A DNA stretch of 64,000 nucleotides from CAYXLI01 sp964464925 (GCA_964464925.1 CAYXLI010000021.1:36660-100659), one strand, 5' to 3'; counted from the first letter of the stretch, positions 8,782-17,990 are shown. Translations and numbers: made by a program. Notes: a model not told the origin generated them from the letters alone.

Positions 8782-9452
8782 CGGCGCGTATCCTCCACGA
8801 TGTGGCCGTCGCGCAGCGTAATCGTGCGCGGACAACTCCCGGCCACGCTGCGGTCATGCGTCACCAGCAGAATGGTCGCGTTCAACCGCTCGTGCAAATC
8901 GCGGATGAGGGCCAGAATATCTGCTCCTGTGTGCGTATCGAGGTTGCCGGTAGGCTCATCTGCCAGCAGCACGGGCGGGTACACAGACAACGCTCTCGCG
9001 ATCGCTACACGCTGCCTCTCTCCCCCGGACAGCTCCTCCGGCAAATGACCCAGTCTTGCGTTGAGCTTCACCAGCCTCAACAACTCTCTCGCACGCTCGT
9101 CCGTTTTGTTTTTCGGCCACCCACGAAGATGAAGCGGAATGGCAACGTTTTCTAGACAGGTCAACGTTGGCAGCAAGTTGAAGAACTGGAAAATGAAACC
9201 GATCTTGTCGCGCCGAACTTTTGTGAGTGAATCGTCATCAAGGCCGCTGACTCTCTGCCCGTCAATGACGATTTCGCCAGACGTAGGGTGATCCAAACCG
9301 CCGATCAGGTTGAGCAGTGTGGACTTGCCCGAACCTGATGGGCCAACCAGAGAAACCATCTCACCCTTCGCAATATCAAGCGAGATGTTCTCGAGTGCTG
9401 TAACCTCTTTTTTGCCCTCGTACTTCTTTGTTACTGAACGAAGATGGATCAA
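8778..9452 (-). CDS. ABC transporter ATP-binding protein, LolD/MacB type
   Basis: 224 residues with all motifs intact: Walker A GPSGSGKST (37-45), Q-loop QFFN (89-92), signature LSGGERQRVAIARAL (141-155) and Walker B VLLADEPTGNLD (161-172). Length and sequence match the LolD/MacB/FtsE subfamily that drives membrane-anchored conformational pumps rather than classical importers. It is the first gene of the leftward four-gene unit ATPase-permease-LolA-like-barrel. The promoter should lie in the 56-bp gap shared with the divergent mscS gene. Confidence 0.93.
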   Translation of the reverse strand: MIHLRSVTKKYEGKKEVTALENISLDIAKGEMVSLVGPSGSGKSTLLNLIGGLDHPTSGEIVIDGQRVSGLDDDSLTKVRRDKIGFIFQFFNLLPTLTCLENVAIPLHLRGWPKNKTDERARELLRLVKLNARLGHLPEELSGGERQRVAIARALSVYPPVLLADEPTGNLDTHTGADILALIRDLHERLNATILLVTHDRSVAGSCPRTITLRDGHIVEDTRR

Positions 9453-9508
9453 ATCTAAATGATGACACGATCACGGCCATCGATCTCCTAAAATGCAAAT
9501 AAGGCCGC

Positions 9509-10489
9509 ATGACTGAAAAATTGATGCCACTGGCGATCTTCGGCATTGCCCTGCTGATTGCCGTTGTCATTCGCCACATCATCTTCGAGATAGTGCGGCG
9601 GAGGGCCCCTGCTCACCCCAACTTCGCTTCAGTTGCCCTCGAAGCCACGCGCCTGCCGTCAGTCCTTTGGAGCCTTGCCTTCGCTCTCGAAGTCGCGCTG
9701 CGCTACGCGCAATTGAGCGACCGCCAGGTGGACCTCGCAACGCGGCTGATTCTTGCGTTCCTCATCATCAGCATCAGCCTCGTTGTCTCGTCTGTCATGG
9801 TCCGCATGCTCATGGTCTACGGCGAGCGCAACCACATGCCCTTCGCGGTTGCCGGGCTATCGCAAACCCTGACGCGCGTCGTCGTCCTCAGTATCGGCGC
9901 GCTCATTCTCTTGCGGCACTTCAACATCAGCATCACGCCGATTCTGACAGCATTAGGTGTCGGCGGTTTGGCCGTTGCCCTGGCACTGCAAGACACACTG
10001 GCCAACTTTTTTGCGGGCGTGCACATCCTGGTGGAGAACCCTATATCGCTTGGCGACTACATCAAGATAGGCGACAGTGACGAAGGCATCGTCAGCGATA
10101 TCGGATGGCGTACCACTCGCATTCGCACCGGCGCAAACAACACCATTGTTGTGCCGAACACCAAGATCACCTCCGGAATTCTCACGAACTTCAGCGTACC
10201 GAGTTCACGCACCAGTGCCGAAGTGCTGATCCTGGTAGCGTATGACGCCGATGTCGACCTCATCGCTCAGCTTGCCATGGAAACCGCCGCCCAAACTACA
10301 GGCGTGTTGGAGGAACCGGGACCGGCGGTGCTCTTCGACCCCGGCATCCTGCCAACACACATGCAGCTCAAGCTGGTAGTCCATGTGGCCAGCCAACTCG
10401 AAAAGGGTGCCGTGCAATCGCGGCTCCGCGTATCGCTCCTGAAGAAGTTCCGCGAACACCATGTCCCGCTTCCGGTGATCCGGAGCTGA
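9509..10489 (+). CDS. MscS-family mechanosensitive ion channel
   Basis: 326 residues. About four N-terminal membrane helices precede the signature MscS pore helix GVGGLAVALALQDTLANFFAG, rich in small residues. The beta domain follows (ISLGDYIKIGDSDEGIVSDIGWRTTRIRTGANNTIVVPNTKI), then the alpha/beta vestibule domain. It opens under membrane tension to release osmolytes and sits in the inner membrane. It is divergent from the ABC ATPase, and a hydantoinase-like gene starts 4 nt after it, possibly cotranscribed without a functional link. Confidence 0.92.
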   Translation: MTEKLMPLAIFGIALLIAVVIRHIIFEIVRRRAPAHPNFASVALEATRLPSVLWSLAFALEVALRYAQLSDRQVDLATRLILAFLIISISLVVSSVMVRMLMVYGERNHMPFAVAGLSQTLTRVVVLSIGALILLRHFNISITPILTALGVGGLAVALALQDTLANFFAGVHILVENPISLGDYIKIGDSDEGIVSDIGWRTTRIRTGANNTIVVPNTKITSGILTNFSVPSSRTSAEVLILVAYDADVDLIAQLAMETAAQTTGVLEEPGPAVLFDPGILPTHMQLKLVVHVASQLEKGAVQSRLRVSLLKKFREHHVPLPVIRS

Positions 10490-10493
10490 GCCC

Positions 10494-12320
10494 ATGCGAA
10501 TCGGAATCGATGCAGGCGGCACATTTACAGACTTCCTCGTCGTACACGACGACGGCCATCTGGAGAGTTTCAAAATCCGTTCGAGCCCTGCGGATCCAGC
10601 CAGCGTGATCCTGGAGGGAATCCGGCGCGCAGCCGGTCCTAAAAGAATCGACGTAGTACACGGCTCCACCGTTGCCACAAACGCTCTGCTGGAACGCAAA
10701 GGCGCTCGCACCGCGCTCGTCGCTACGCGCGGCTTCGAAGACGTCATTCGCATCGGACGACAGAACCGTGCGGAACTCTACAATCTCAATCCTTCGCCGC
10801 CACACGGGCTGGTGTGGCGCACATTCGGAGTGGACGAGCGCACGCTGTATGACGGCACTATCCTCAAGCCCGTCACGGAAGTGCCTAAGCTGCCACCCGT
10901 CGAATCGGTGGCGATCTGTTTTCTTCATTCGTATCAGAACGCCGCCAATGAACAGGCCGCTCTGAAGGCGCTTGCCGGCGATTACTACCTCTGCGCTTCC
11001 CATGAAGTCTCGCCCGAGTTCCGCGAATACGAGCGAACTTCGACCACCGTCCTGAACGCTTATGTCGGTCCGCTGATGGACCGCTATCTCGCTGCGCTCG
11101 AAGCCGGTACAAAGGCCCGGCTCTCGATCATGCAATCGAATGGCGGCCTGATCCGGGCTTCCGAAGCGCGCCGGCTGGCCGTACGCACGCTGCTCTCTGG
11201 TCCTGCGGGCGGAGTCGTGGGCGCGAGCGGCGTGGCCCGGCTGTCCGGCTTCGAGAACATACTCGGTTTCGACATGGGCGGCACATCCACCGACGTGAGC
11301 CTGTGCGAGGGCCGCCCTCACCAGACTATGGAAGCCAGTATCGATGGCTTCCCAATCCGGGTGCCGATCCTTGACATCCACACCGTCGGGGCGGGAGGCG
11401 GCTCTATCGCACGTGTAGACGAAGGCGGTCTGCTTCGGGTTGGTCCAGAGAGTGCGGGGGCAGACCCCGGCCCCGCCTGTTATGGCAAGGGTGAACTGCC
11501 GACCGTGACCGATGCGCACGTTGTGCTGGGCCGCATCACGCCAGATCAGTTCCTCGGCGGAGGAATGCAGATCAACACCGGGCGTGCGGAGGCCGCAGTG
11601 GCGTGCATCGCACGAGCGCTACGGCTGACGGTGCAAGATGCCGCTCGTGGCATTCTGCGCGTTGCGAACGCGAATATGGAGCGCGCGATACGGGTCGTCT
11701 CCGTGGAGCGCGGGCACGACCCGCGCCGGTTCGCGCTACTCGCGTTCGGCGGATGCGGCGGCCTGCATGCGTGCGAACTGGCGGAACAGCTCAGCATGCG
11801 CACGGTACTTGTGCCCGCATACGCCGGTGTCCTTTCTGCATTGGGCATGCTGCTGGCGGATCGCGTCCGCGACTACTCGGCCGGCCTGGTGGGACGGAGC
11901 GATAACGACGCCGTCTTCCGCAAACTGGAGCGACAGGCCCACCAGGACCTCAAAGGCGCCACACTCGAACGCCTGTACGACATGCGCTACAGCGGCCAGA
12001 GCTACGAACTCACGGTCACCGATGTGGCTGGCTTCCATGGCGAGCACGAGCGGGTCTACGGCTACGCCGACCGCGATCGCCCCGTCGAGTACGTGGCGGC
12101 GCGGGTTCGCGCGGTGGTTGCGGTCGAGCCGCTGCCGTTGAAAGCTCCATGGCGGTTGGAGCCGGATGGGCCGGGGCGGTTCCGCCGCGTTCCGGGCAAG
12201 CAGCGTGCCCGCACCTACAAAGGCCCGGCGCTGATCGCCGATTACGGCGCCACGACGCTAGTGCCGACCGGATGGACGTTCCGGCTGGACCGCATAGGCA
12301 CACTCATAATCGAACGTTAG
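10494..12320 (+). CDS. Hydantoinase/oxoprolinase family protein (HyuA-like)
   Basis: 608 residues. It has the actin-like ATPase features of N-methylhydantoinase A / 5-oxoprolinase subunit A: GGTFTD (8-13), HGSTVATNALLE (56-67), SGPAGG (235-240) and DMGGTSTDVS (260-269), then GAGGGSIARVDEGGLLRVGPESAGADPGPACYG. Such enzymes open lactam or hydantoin rings at the cost of ATP and normally pair with a HyuB subunit. No hyuB is adjacent, and the chain is at the short end for the family. It overlaps the convergent prenyl synthase stop by 4 nt. Substrate unknown; it could be an acetone-carboxylase-like relative. Confidence 0.85.
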   Translation: MRIGIDAGGTFTDFLVVHDDGHLESFKIRSSPADPASVILEGIRRAAGPKRIDVVHGSTVATNALLERKGARTALVATRGFEDVIRIGRQNRAELYNLNPSPPHGLVWRTFGVDERTLYDGTILKPVTEVPKLPPVESVAICFLHSYQNAANEQAALKALAGDYYLCASHEVSPEFREYERTSTTVLNAYVGPLMDRYLAALEAGTKARLSIMQSNGGLIRASEARRLAVRTLLSGPAGGVVGASGVARLSGFENILGFDMGGTSTDVSLCEGRPHQTMEASIDGFPIRVPILDIHTVGAGGGSIARVDEGGLLRVGPESAGADPGPACYGKGELPTVTDAHVVLGRITPDQFLGGGMQINTGRAEAAVACIARALRLTVQDAARGILRVANANMERAIRVVSVERGHDPRRFALLAFGGCGGLHACELAEQLSMRTVLVPAYAGVLSALGMLLADRVRDYSAGLVGRSDNDAVFRKLERQAHQDLKGATLERLYDMRYSGQSYELTVTDVAGFHGEHERVYGYADRDRPVEYVAARVRAVVAVEPLPLKAPWRLEPDGPGRFRRVPGKQRARTYKGPALIADYGATTLVPTGWTFRLDRIGTLIIER

Positions 12321-13318
12321 AACTCGCGGTCAGTGACCAGGTCGGTGACGGCCAGGAGAGCCCGCTGGTAGGGCGACTCCGGGAACCCGGCGATGATCGT
12401 GCGGGCCTTGTCAGCAAAGAACTGCGCACGCGCTTTGGCCCGATCGATGCCGCTCTGCTGGCGGATAAACGAGAGCACGTCCTTGAAGGGCACGTTGTCG
12501 TAGCTCTTGTCGTGGAGGACGGTCTCGACCAGATGACGGCCGGTTCCGTTGCTGTTCTCCAGGGCGTAGATCAGCGGCAGCGTTACTTTGCCCTCCCGCA
12601 GGTCATTGCCGACAGGCTTGCCGAGCGTCTTTTCCCGAGCGGTGAAGTCGAGAATGTCGTCAACCAACTGGAATGCAATGCCGAGGTTCCAGGCGAACTC
12701 GGCGAGTTTGCGCTCATTGACCTCGTCGGCTCCTCCAACCAGAGCGCCAAGCCGGGCACAGGCTGAAAAGAGGCTGGCGGTTTTGCGATCCACCAACTCC
12801 ATATAGTCGGCTTCGGAGACATCGATCTTGCCGATCCGTTCGAGTTGGATCAACTCGCCTTCCACCATCGCCTGCGTTAGGGAGATGAGCACGTCGAGGA
12901 CGTGAAAATTGCGCTCCCGCAGGGCGATCTGGAACGCCTGCATGTACAGCCAGTCACCCGCCAAAACGGAGGTGTGATTGCCCCAGATGACGTTCGTAGA
13001 CGGCTTGCCGCGCCGGGTTTCGGCGACGTCGATGATATCGTCGTGAACCAGCGTGGCGGTGTGGATCATTTCCACCACGGCAGCCATGCGTATGGACGCA
13101 GGGGATGCTTCGCCGAACAGCTTCGCCGAGAGGAGGACCAGGATGGGACGCAGGCGTTTGCCGCCGTTCGCGCTCAGGTATTTGGCGATTTGCGTGACGG
13201 CGCTGACCGACGCAATGGATTCGAGATCGATCTCACGCTCTACCTTGCGCAGGTCGTCCTTGACGAGTTCCAGAATTTCTCTGGCGGTCAAAGACTGCCC
13301 GAGGTTGCTAAGTCCCAT
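12317..13318 (-). CDS. ispB: Trans-polyprenyl diphosphate synthase (IspB-like)
   Basis: 333 residues of the all-alpha isoprenyl synthase fold. GGKRLRP (52-58) binds the diphosphate. The first aspartate-rich motif is HDDIID with D93, D94 and D97, followed by ETRRGKP. The second is QLVDDILDF with D220, D221 and D224. It elongates allylic diphosphates with IPP to make the side chain of the respiratory quinone (menaquinone in most acidobacteria). The exact chain length cannot be deduced. Downstream of tatD (17 bp gap), so probably in the larC-metG-tatD unit. Confidence 0.9.
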   Translation of the reverse strand: MGLSNLGQSLTAREILELVKDDLRKVEREIDLESIASVSAVTQIAKYLSANGGKRLRPILVLLSAKLFGEASPASIRMAAVVEMIHTATLVHDDIIDVAETRRGKPSTNVIWGNHTSVLAGDWLYMQAFQIALRERNFHVLDVLISLTQAMVEGELIQLERIGKIDVSEADYMELVDRKTASLFSACARLGALVGGADEVNERKLAEFAWNLGIAFQLVDDILDFTAREKTLGKPVGNDLREGKVTLPLIYALENSNGTGRHLVETVLHDKSYDNVPFKDVLSFIRQQSGIDRAKARAQFFADKARTIIAGFPESPYQRALLAVTDLVTDREF

Positions 13319-13335
13319 GGGAAACTCTCAGTGTA

Positions 13336-14139
13336 CTACGTGATACCGAATACCCTATGTACATTGGATGTCGTCGCAGCGGCAACTGACGCGAAATCCT
13401 GGCCTCGCAGTTCGGCCAGTTTTTCCGCTGTGTAAACGACGTATGATGGTTCATTGCGTTTGCCTCTGTAGGGTATCGGAGCCAGATATGGCGAGTCCGT
13501 TTCAACCAACAACCGGTCAATCGGAATTAGCCTGGCTGCTTCGTGGACGTCAATGGCTTTCGGATACGTGACAACTCCCGAGAAGCTGACGTAGTAGCCC
13601 CTTTCATTTGCCAGCTTTGCCTCGTTTGGCCCACCGGTGAAGCAGTGCAGAATGCAGGGCAGCCCGGTGGAATCCCAATGCTGCTCCAATAATGTGAAAG
13701 TATCCTCCCAGGCGTCACGCGTGTGGATCACGATGGGCTTGCGGGCATCAGCGGCCATTTCCAATTGCCGGAGGAAGAGGCGGTGCTGCTCCTCAAGCGC
13801 GACCGGCTTCCAATAGTAGTCGATCCCGATTTCGCCCATGGCCACGACCTTGGGATGCCGGAGGAGTTCGGGGAGGCGGTTTAGATGTTCCTCCTGTGCA
13901 TCCTTGGCAAACTGCGGGTGAATGCCCACGGTCGCATACATAGGTTCATATTTTTCGGCCAAGCGTATGCCGGATTCAAGATCCGGGAGAGCATCGCCGG
14001 TGCCGATAGCGATCATCTTTGTCACGCCGGCATCGAGTGCGCGCTGGATGGTGGCGTCGCGGTCGTCTGTGAAGCGGGCGTCGTCGATGTGGCAGTGAGA
14101 GTCAACTAGCGATGTGGCACCGCCCGGCGGTTGCGTCAT
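13336..14139 (-). CDS. tatD: TatD-family metal-dependent hydrolase/DNase
   Basis: 267 residues. It carries the TatD amidohydrolase-type metal ligands: DSHCHID (H15, H17), GEIGIDYYW (Glu), HTRDAWEDT, HCFTGG and the Asp of VETDSPYLAP. Relatives (TatD, YcfH, YjjV) are Mg-dependent 3'-5' DNases, and some have D-aminoacyl-tRNA deacylase activity. It overlaps metG by 4 nt. The metG-tatD order is very widespread in bacteria, as seen in many metG-ycfH operons, which supports the call. Confidence 0.92.
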   Translation of the reverse strand: MTQPPGGATSLVDSHCHIDDARFTDDRDATIQRALDAGVTKMIAIGTGDALPDLESGIRLAEKYEPMYATVGIHPQFAKDAQEEHLNRLPELLRHPKVVAMGEIGIDYYWKPVALEEQHRLFLRQLEMAADARKPIVIHTRDAWEDTFTLLEQHWDSTGLPCILHCFTGGPNEAKLANERGYYVSFSGVVTYPKAIDVHEAARLIPIDRLLVETDSPYLAPIPYRGKRNEPSYVVYTAEKLAELRGQDFASVAAATTSNVHRVFGIT

Positions 14140-16025
14140 TTGAGGCGCGCTCCGACGGGAACCTCTTCGAGGAAGCTAGCGAGGACGGGGTTGCCGCCTT
14201 CGAGCGAGGCGGCGACGACCATGCCCTGGCTTTCGATACCGCGCATCTTGCGCGGGGCGAGATTCGCTACGATCACTACCTTGCGGCCGATGAGAGATGC
14301 CGGCTCATAATGCTTCGCGATGCCGGCTAGGATCGTGCGGGGCTTGGACTCACCGATGTCGATGGTGAGATGGAGGAGTTTGTCGGCTCCCTTGACTGCT
14401 TCCGCCGTCTTCACTTCACCGACGCGGAGATCGACTTTGCCGAAATCGTCGATGGTGATGGTGGGCGACACCTCAATTTTGGGAGCAGGCGCTTTACCGA
14501 CCAGGGCAGCTTGGCGTTCGGACTCCTGCTGTTCCAGTTCGACCATCTTCGGAATGACTACTTTCGGGTCGAGGCGCGGGAAGATGGGCTGCACTTCTCC
14601 GACTTTCACGCCTTCGGGTAGATAGCCCCATTTCAGGTCCAGGGGTGGCTCAGCGGTGAATCCCATTTGCCGCCAAATGCGTTCACAAGCATGGGGAATT
14701 GCGGGGTAAGCAAGTGCCGTGGCGAGGCGGACTATCTCCGCCGCGGTGTAGAGAACGCGATCGAGTTCCGCGCTTGCCTCGCCGTTTTTCGCGAGTTTCC
14801 AGGGCGCTTTCTGGACGATGTACTGATCGGCTTGAGAAATCAGGCCCCAGATGGATTCGAGCGCCTTAGAGAACTCGAATTTGTTATACGAATCGGTGAC
14901 GCTGGAAACGATCTCTCTTGTTTCGATCTCCGGTTCGCAGGGTTGAGGAACAACGCCACTGCGGTATTGGTGGATCATGCTCAGCGTGCGGCTGGCCAGG
15001 TTGCCGAGGCCGTTAGCGAGATCCGAATTGTAGCGTTGGACGAGAGCATCGTAGCTGAAACTACCGTCCTTGCCAAAAACGATTTCGCGGAGGAGGAAGT
15101 AGCGGAGCGCATCGTCGCCCATGACGTCCGTGATCGGGGTAGCGCGCACAATGTTGCCCCGCGACTTGCTCATCTTGTCGTTTTCAAAGAGCAGCCATCC
15201 GTGCGCGAACACCTTCTTAGGGAGCGGCAGCCCGGCGGCCATGAGGAACGCGGGCCAGTAAATCGAGTGGAAGCGCACGATCTCCTTACCGATCAGGTGG
15301 AGGTCAGCGGGCCAGAGGTTTTCGCCTTCGACAGCGCTCATATAAGTGGTGAGCGCATCAAACCAGACGTAGAAAACGTGATTGCCCTCGACCGGAAGGG
15401 GGATGCCCCACTTGATGGTCGTGCGGCTGATGGAGAGATCCTTCAAGGGCTGCTGAAGAAACGAGAGGATTTCGTTGCGGCGCGTTTCGGGCTCGAGGAA
15501 ATCCGTATCGCGAATCAGCTCGATGACTTTGTCCTGAAAGGCGGAGAGCTTAAAGAAGTAATTCTCTTCGGTGACGGTCTCGGTGGGGCGGCCGCAGTCG
15601 GGGCAGGGATCGCCCGGCTTGGCATCGTTCACGTAGAGTTCGTCGAAGACGCAGTACTGGCCGGTGTAGGAACCTTTATAGATGTAACCAGCGTCGTAGC
15701 AGCGGCGGAAGAGATCCTGGACCACCTTCGCGTGCTGCGGGCTGGTGGTGCGCTGGAACCGATCGATCTGGAGGCCGAGCCGCTGCCACTGGGTGCGGAA
15801 CTCTTCCGAGATGAGGTCAGTGAACTCTTGGGGCGTCTTGCCGACGGCCTGGGCGGCGCGTTCGATCTTCTGACCATGCTCATCGGTGCCGGTGGTGAGC
15901 GTTACGTCAAAGCCCTGCATCGCTTTGAAGCGTTTGATGGTATCGGCGGCGATCGTCGTATATGTATGGCCGATGTGCGGCGCGGCGTTGACGTAATAGA
16001 TCGGGGTTGTCAGGTAATATTTCAT
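14136..16025 (-). CDS. metG: Methionyl-tRNA synthetase
   Basis: 629 residues. HIGH at 17-20 and KMSKS at 284-288 form the class I catalytic site that charges tRNA-Met. The zinc-finger insertion is reduced, with C125 and the CPDC pair C141/C144. The anticodon-binding helical domain follows. The last about 100 residues (IDDFGKVDLRVGEVKTAEAV, DKLLHLTIDIGE) form the fused EMAP/Arc1p-like tRNA-binding domain that dimerises the enzyme. It overlaps larC (upstream) and tatD (downstream) by 4 nt each, so one polycistronic unit is likely. Confidence 0.97.
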   Translation of the reverse strand: MKYYLTTPIYYVNAAPHIGHTYTTIAADTIKRFKAMQGFDVTLTTGTDEHGQKIERAAQAVGKTPQEFTDLISEEFRTQWQRLGLQIDRFQRTTSPQHAKVVQDLFRRCYDAGYIYKGSYTGQYCVFDELYVNDAKPGDPCPDCGRPTETVTEENYFFKLSAFQDKVIELIRDTDFLEPETRRNEILSFLQQPLKDLSISRTTIKWGIPLPVEGNHVFYVWFDALTTYMSAVEGENLWPADLHLIGKEIVRFHSIYWPAFLMAAGLPLPKKVFAHGWLLFENDKMSKSRGNIVRATPITDVMGDDALRYFLLREIVFGKDGSFSYDALVQRYNSDLANGLGNLASRTLSMIHQYRSGVVPQPCEPEIETREIVSSVTDSYNKFEFSKALESIWGLISQADQYIVQKAPWKLAKNGEASAELDRVLYTAAEIVRLATALAYPAIPHACERIWRQMGFTAEPPLDLKWGYLPEGVKVGEVQPIFPRLDPKVVIPKMVELEQQESERQAALVGKAPAPKIEVSPTITIDDFGKVDLRVGEVKTAEAVKGADKLLHLTIDIGESKPRTILAGIAKHYEPASLIGRKVVIVANLAPRKMRGIESQGMVVAASLEGGNPVLASFLEEVPVGARLK

Positions 16026-17176
16026 GAATTTTGGGTGAACCAGACAGCTTGTGCTTCGGCGAGGACCTGCCGCAGGGGCACGCCGGCCCGTTTGGCCAGT
16101 TCGCGGCAGTCATCGAATTCGGGTGATGCGCTGGAGCCCGCAACCTTCATGCGGACCCGGCCGTACTTGGTGTCGATTTCAAAGAAGTCGCGCGAGAGGA
16201 CGCGCCGTTCGGCGGTGGAGACGCGAAGGCCGAGTGCGGAGGTCTCTGACAGCAGGATGGCGGCGAGCGCCTCCTGGTCCTCGGGCCGGGCGATGACAGT
16301 GAACATGCTGCCCGGGCGGCTTTTCTTCATGACCAGCGGCGTAATGGTGACGTCGAGCGCGCCGGCTTCGAGGAGGCGCTCCATCGCATAGGCGAGAATC
16401 TGGGGATTCGTGTCGTCCAGATTCGTTTCGAGAATGCTTACCGAAGTCGCTTCAACAGCCTTCCTCGATTCGCCGATAAGAACCCTGAGGACATTGGCAT
16501 TCTCAGGAAAATCGCGATCTCCGGCGCCGTATCCAGTGACGGCGATGTTCATGGGCGGGAGCGCGCCGAAGCTGGTGGCGAGCGTGGAGGCGATGGCTGC
16601 GCCGGTTGGGGTGGTGAGTTCCAGGGCGGGACCGCGCGAATAGACCGGCTTGCCCGCGAGCAACTCCGCGGTCGCCGGCGTGGGGACCGGGAGTACCCCA
16701 TGCTCCGTGTTCGCGGTTCCGCTGCCGACATTGATGGCGCTGGAGGCGACCTGCTCGATGCCCAGGTTATCGAGGCAGAAGCAGGCGCCGACGATATCGC
16801 AAATGGAATCGAAGGCCCCGACTTCATGGAAGTGGACCTTCTCGATGGTGGTGGCGTGCACCTTGGCTTCGGCTTCAGCCAGGCGCCGGAAGACGGCTTC
16901 GGACATCGCTTTGACGCCCCCGGAAAGCGGGGCGGCGTCTATCATTTTGAGGATGTGGGAGAGATGGCGATGCGCCTTCTGCTCGCCTCCTTCGACCCTG
17001 AACTTGGATGCGGAGAGGCCGCGGCGTTTTGTTTTTTCAAGCGAGACGGTGGCCCCGGTGCCAAGACCGTTGAGGGCCTCCTGGAGCGCGTTGAAGCTGG
17101 CGCCGGCGTCCAGCAGAGCGCCGACAGTCATATCGCCGCTGATTCCGGAAAAGGCATCCAAATAGCAGAGTTTCAT
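16022..17176 (-). CDS. larC: Nickel-pincer cofactor biosynthesis protein LarC
   Basis: 384 residues from the ATG at 17176. LarC is the CTP-dependent cyclometallase that inserts nickel into the pyridinium dithiocarboxylate cofactor of lactate racemase. The family signature MKLCYLDAFSGISGDM is at the N terminus. The cysteine/histidine-containing middle (HHEVG-like VHFHEVGAFDSICDIVG) and the C-terminal LEANLDD-like LETNLDDTNPQ region are intact in one frame, whereas in some bacteria larC is split by a programmed frameshift. The frame stays open to 17323, but the added 49 residues have no family resemblance. larA, larB and larE are not in the window. Confidence 0.92.
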   Translation of the reverse strand: MKLCYLDAFSGISGDMTVGALLDAGASFNALQEALNGLGTGATVSLEKTKRRGLSASKFRVEGGEQKAHRHLSHILKMIDAAPLSGGVKAMSEAVFRRLAEAEAKVHATTIEKVHFHEVGAFDSICDIVGACFCLDNLGIEQVASSAINVGSGTANTEHGVLPVPTPATAELLAGKPVYSRGPALELTTPTGAAIASTLATSFGALPPMNIAVTGYGAGDRDFPENANVLRVLIGESRKAVEATSVSILETNLDDTNPQILAYAMERLLEAGALDVTITPLVMKKSRPGSMFTVIARPEDQEALAAILLSETSALGLRVSTAERRVLSRDFFEIDTKYGRVRMKVAGSSASPEFDDCRELAKRAGVPLRQVLAEAQAVWFTQNS

Positions 17177-17306
17177 GGGGGAAGGCGAGGCGGTGAGTCC
17201 TCTCTCTGCATTATCGCAGGGGCAAAGGGCTTCCTGCGTATAGAGACACTTGGGGCTGGCGAGCGGGTCCTGCTCCGGAATTTGGGGCGAAATTTCGGGA
17301 ATTTCG

Positions 17307-17990
17307 TCAGCTTGCGACGGCAAGAGCTACCTCCGGGGGCTCGATTTCGCGGGAGGGGCGGAAGGGCGCGTGCGGGAACCAGGACCGGGCGGCGGGTTCG
17401 GTGGTGTTGGCGGGTTCGATGCCGGGAGGTAGCGTTGATTTTAAAGGAGTCTCAGGTTCGTTTTCGTGATTTTCTGCCGCGGGCGGATTGTCGTCCGCCC
17501 GGTCTTGACGGAGGTCGAGGAGGAGGCGGGTAAGGCGGTCCATAACGCGCGCGAGGCGATGACGTTCGCGCTGGAATGTTTCGAGCGCCGGGCTTTCCTT
17601 GTAAAGACGGTCGTAGGCGAGGGCGGCGCGGAGGTCCATGTCGGGCTCGACGTCGAACATGTTGAGGACGTCGATGCGCATCTGGCTCATCATGTCTTCG
17701 AGGAGCCATTTTTCCATGGCGGAGTAGCGGAGGTAGCGCCATTCGGCATCGACGAGTTTTTCGACGAGGTCGGTTTCGGTGCGGTTTTGCGGTAGCCACT
17801 CTTCGAAGTAAGCGGTGCGGAGGGCGTCGAGCTGGTGCTGCTGCTCGGTGGAGAGGGCCATGACGCGTTTGGCGTAGAGGCCGAATTTGAGGGCATTGCG
17901 GCTGGAGCGTTCCTTGCCTTCGGGCGTGATGGGGCCGCGGCTCTTGGCGCCGTTCCGGCGCGACGATTCTGACTTGTCGAGAGTGCTCAT
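17307..17990 (-). CDS. RRNGAKSRGP-type conserved protein of unknown function
   Basis: 227 residues from the ATG at 17990, chosen because AGGA lies 6 nt upstream and the conserved motif begins just after. RRNGAKSRGPITPEGKERSS (residues 10-29) followed by RNALKFGLYAK is a basic segment found in many multicopy acidobacterial and planctomycete proteins. The rest is helical and highly charged (ETDLVEKLVDAEWRYLRYSA, RLARVMDRLTRLLLDLRQD) with a Pro-rich tail. Nucleic-acid binding is a reasonable guess from the basic motif, but no function is established. It lies between larC and the divergent GIY-YIG nuclease gene, at the edge of the accessory patch. Confidence 0.65.
   Translation of the reverse strand: MSTLDKSESSRRNGAKSRGPITPEGKERSSRNALKFGLYAKRVMALSTEQQHQLDALRTAYFEEWLPQNRTETDLVEKLVDAEWRYLRYSAMEKWLLEDMMSQMRIDVLNMFDVEPDMDLRAALAYDRLYKESPALETFQRERHRLARVMDRLTRLLLDLRQDRADDNPPAAENHENEPETPLKSTLPPGIEPANTTEPAARSWFPHAPFRPSREIEPPEVALAVAS

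Noticed and set aside
10368..11519. 383-codon frame on the minus strand
   Set aside because: Antisense to hyuA-like gene; no motif, no ribosome-binding site.
14667..16391. Long open frame of 574 codons on the plus strand
   Set aside because: It is the exact antisense of metG and larC. The encoded chain has no family resemblance and the true gene fits codon use and motifs.
17177..17323. N-terminal extension of larC
   Set aside because: The added residues share nothing with LarC, and the conserved MKLCYLDAF starts at 17176.
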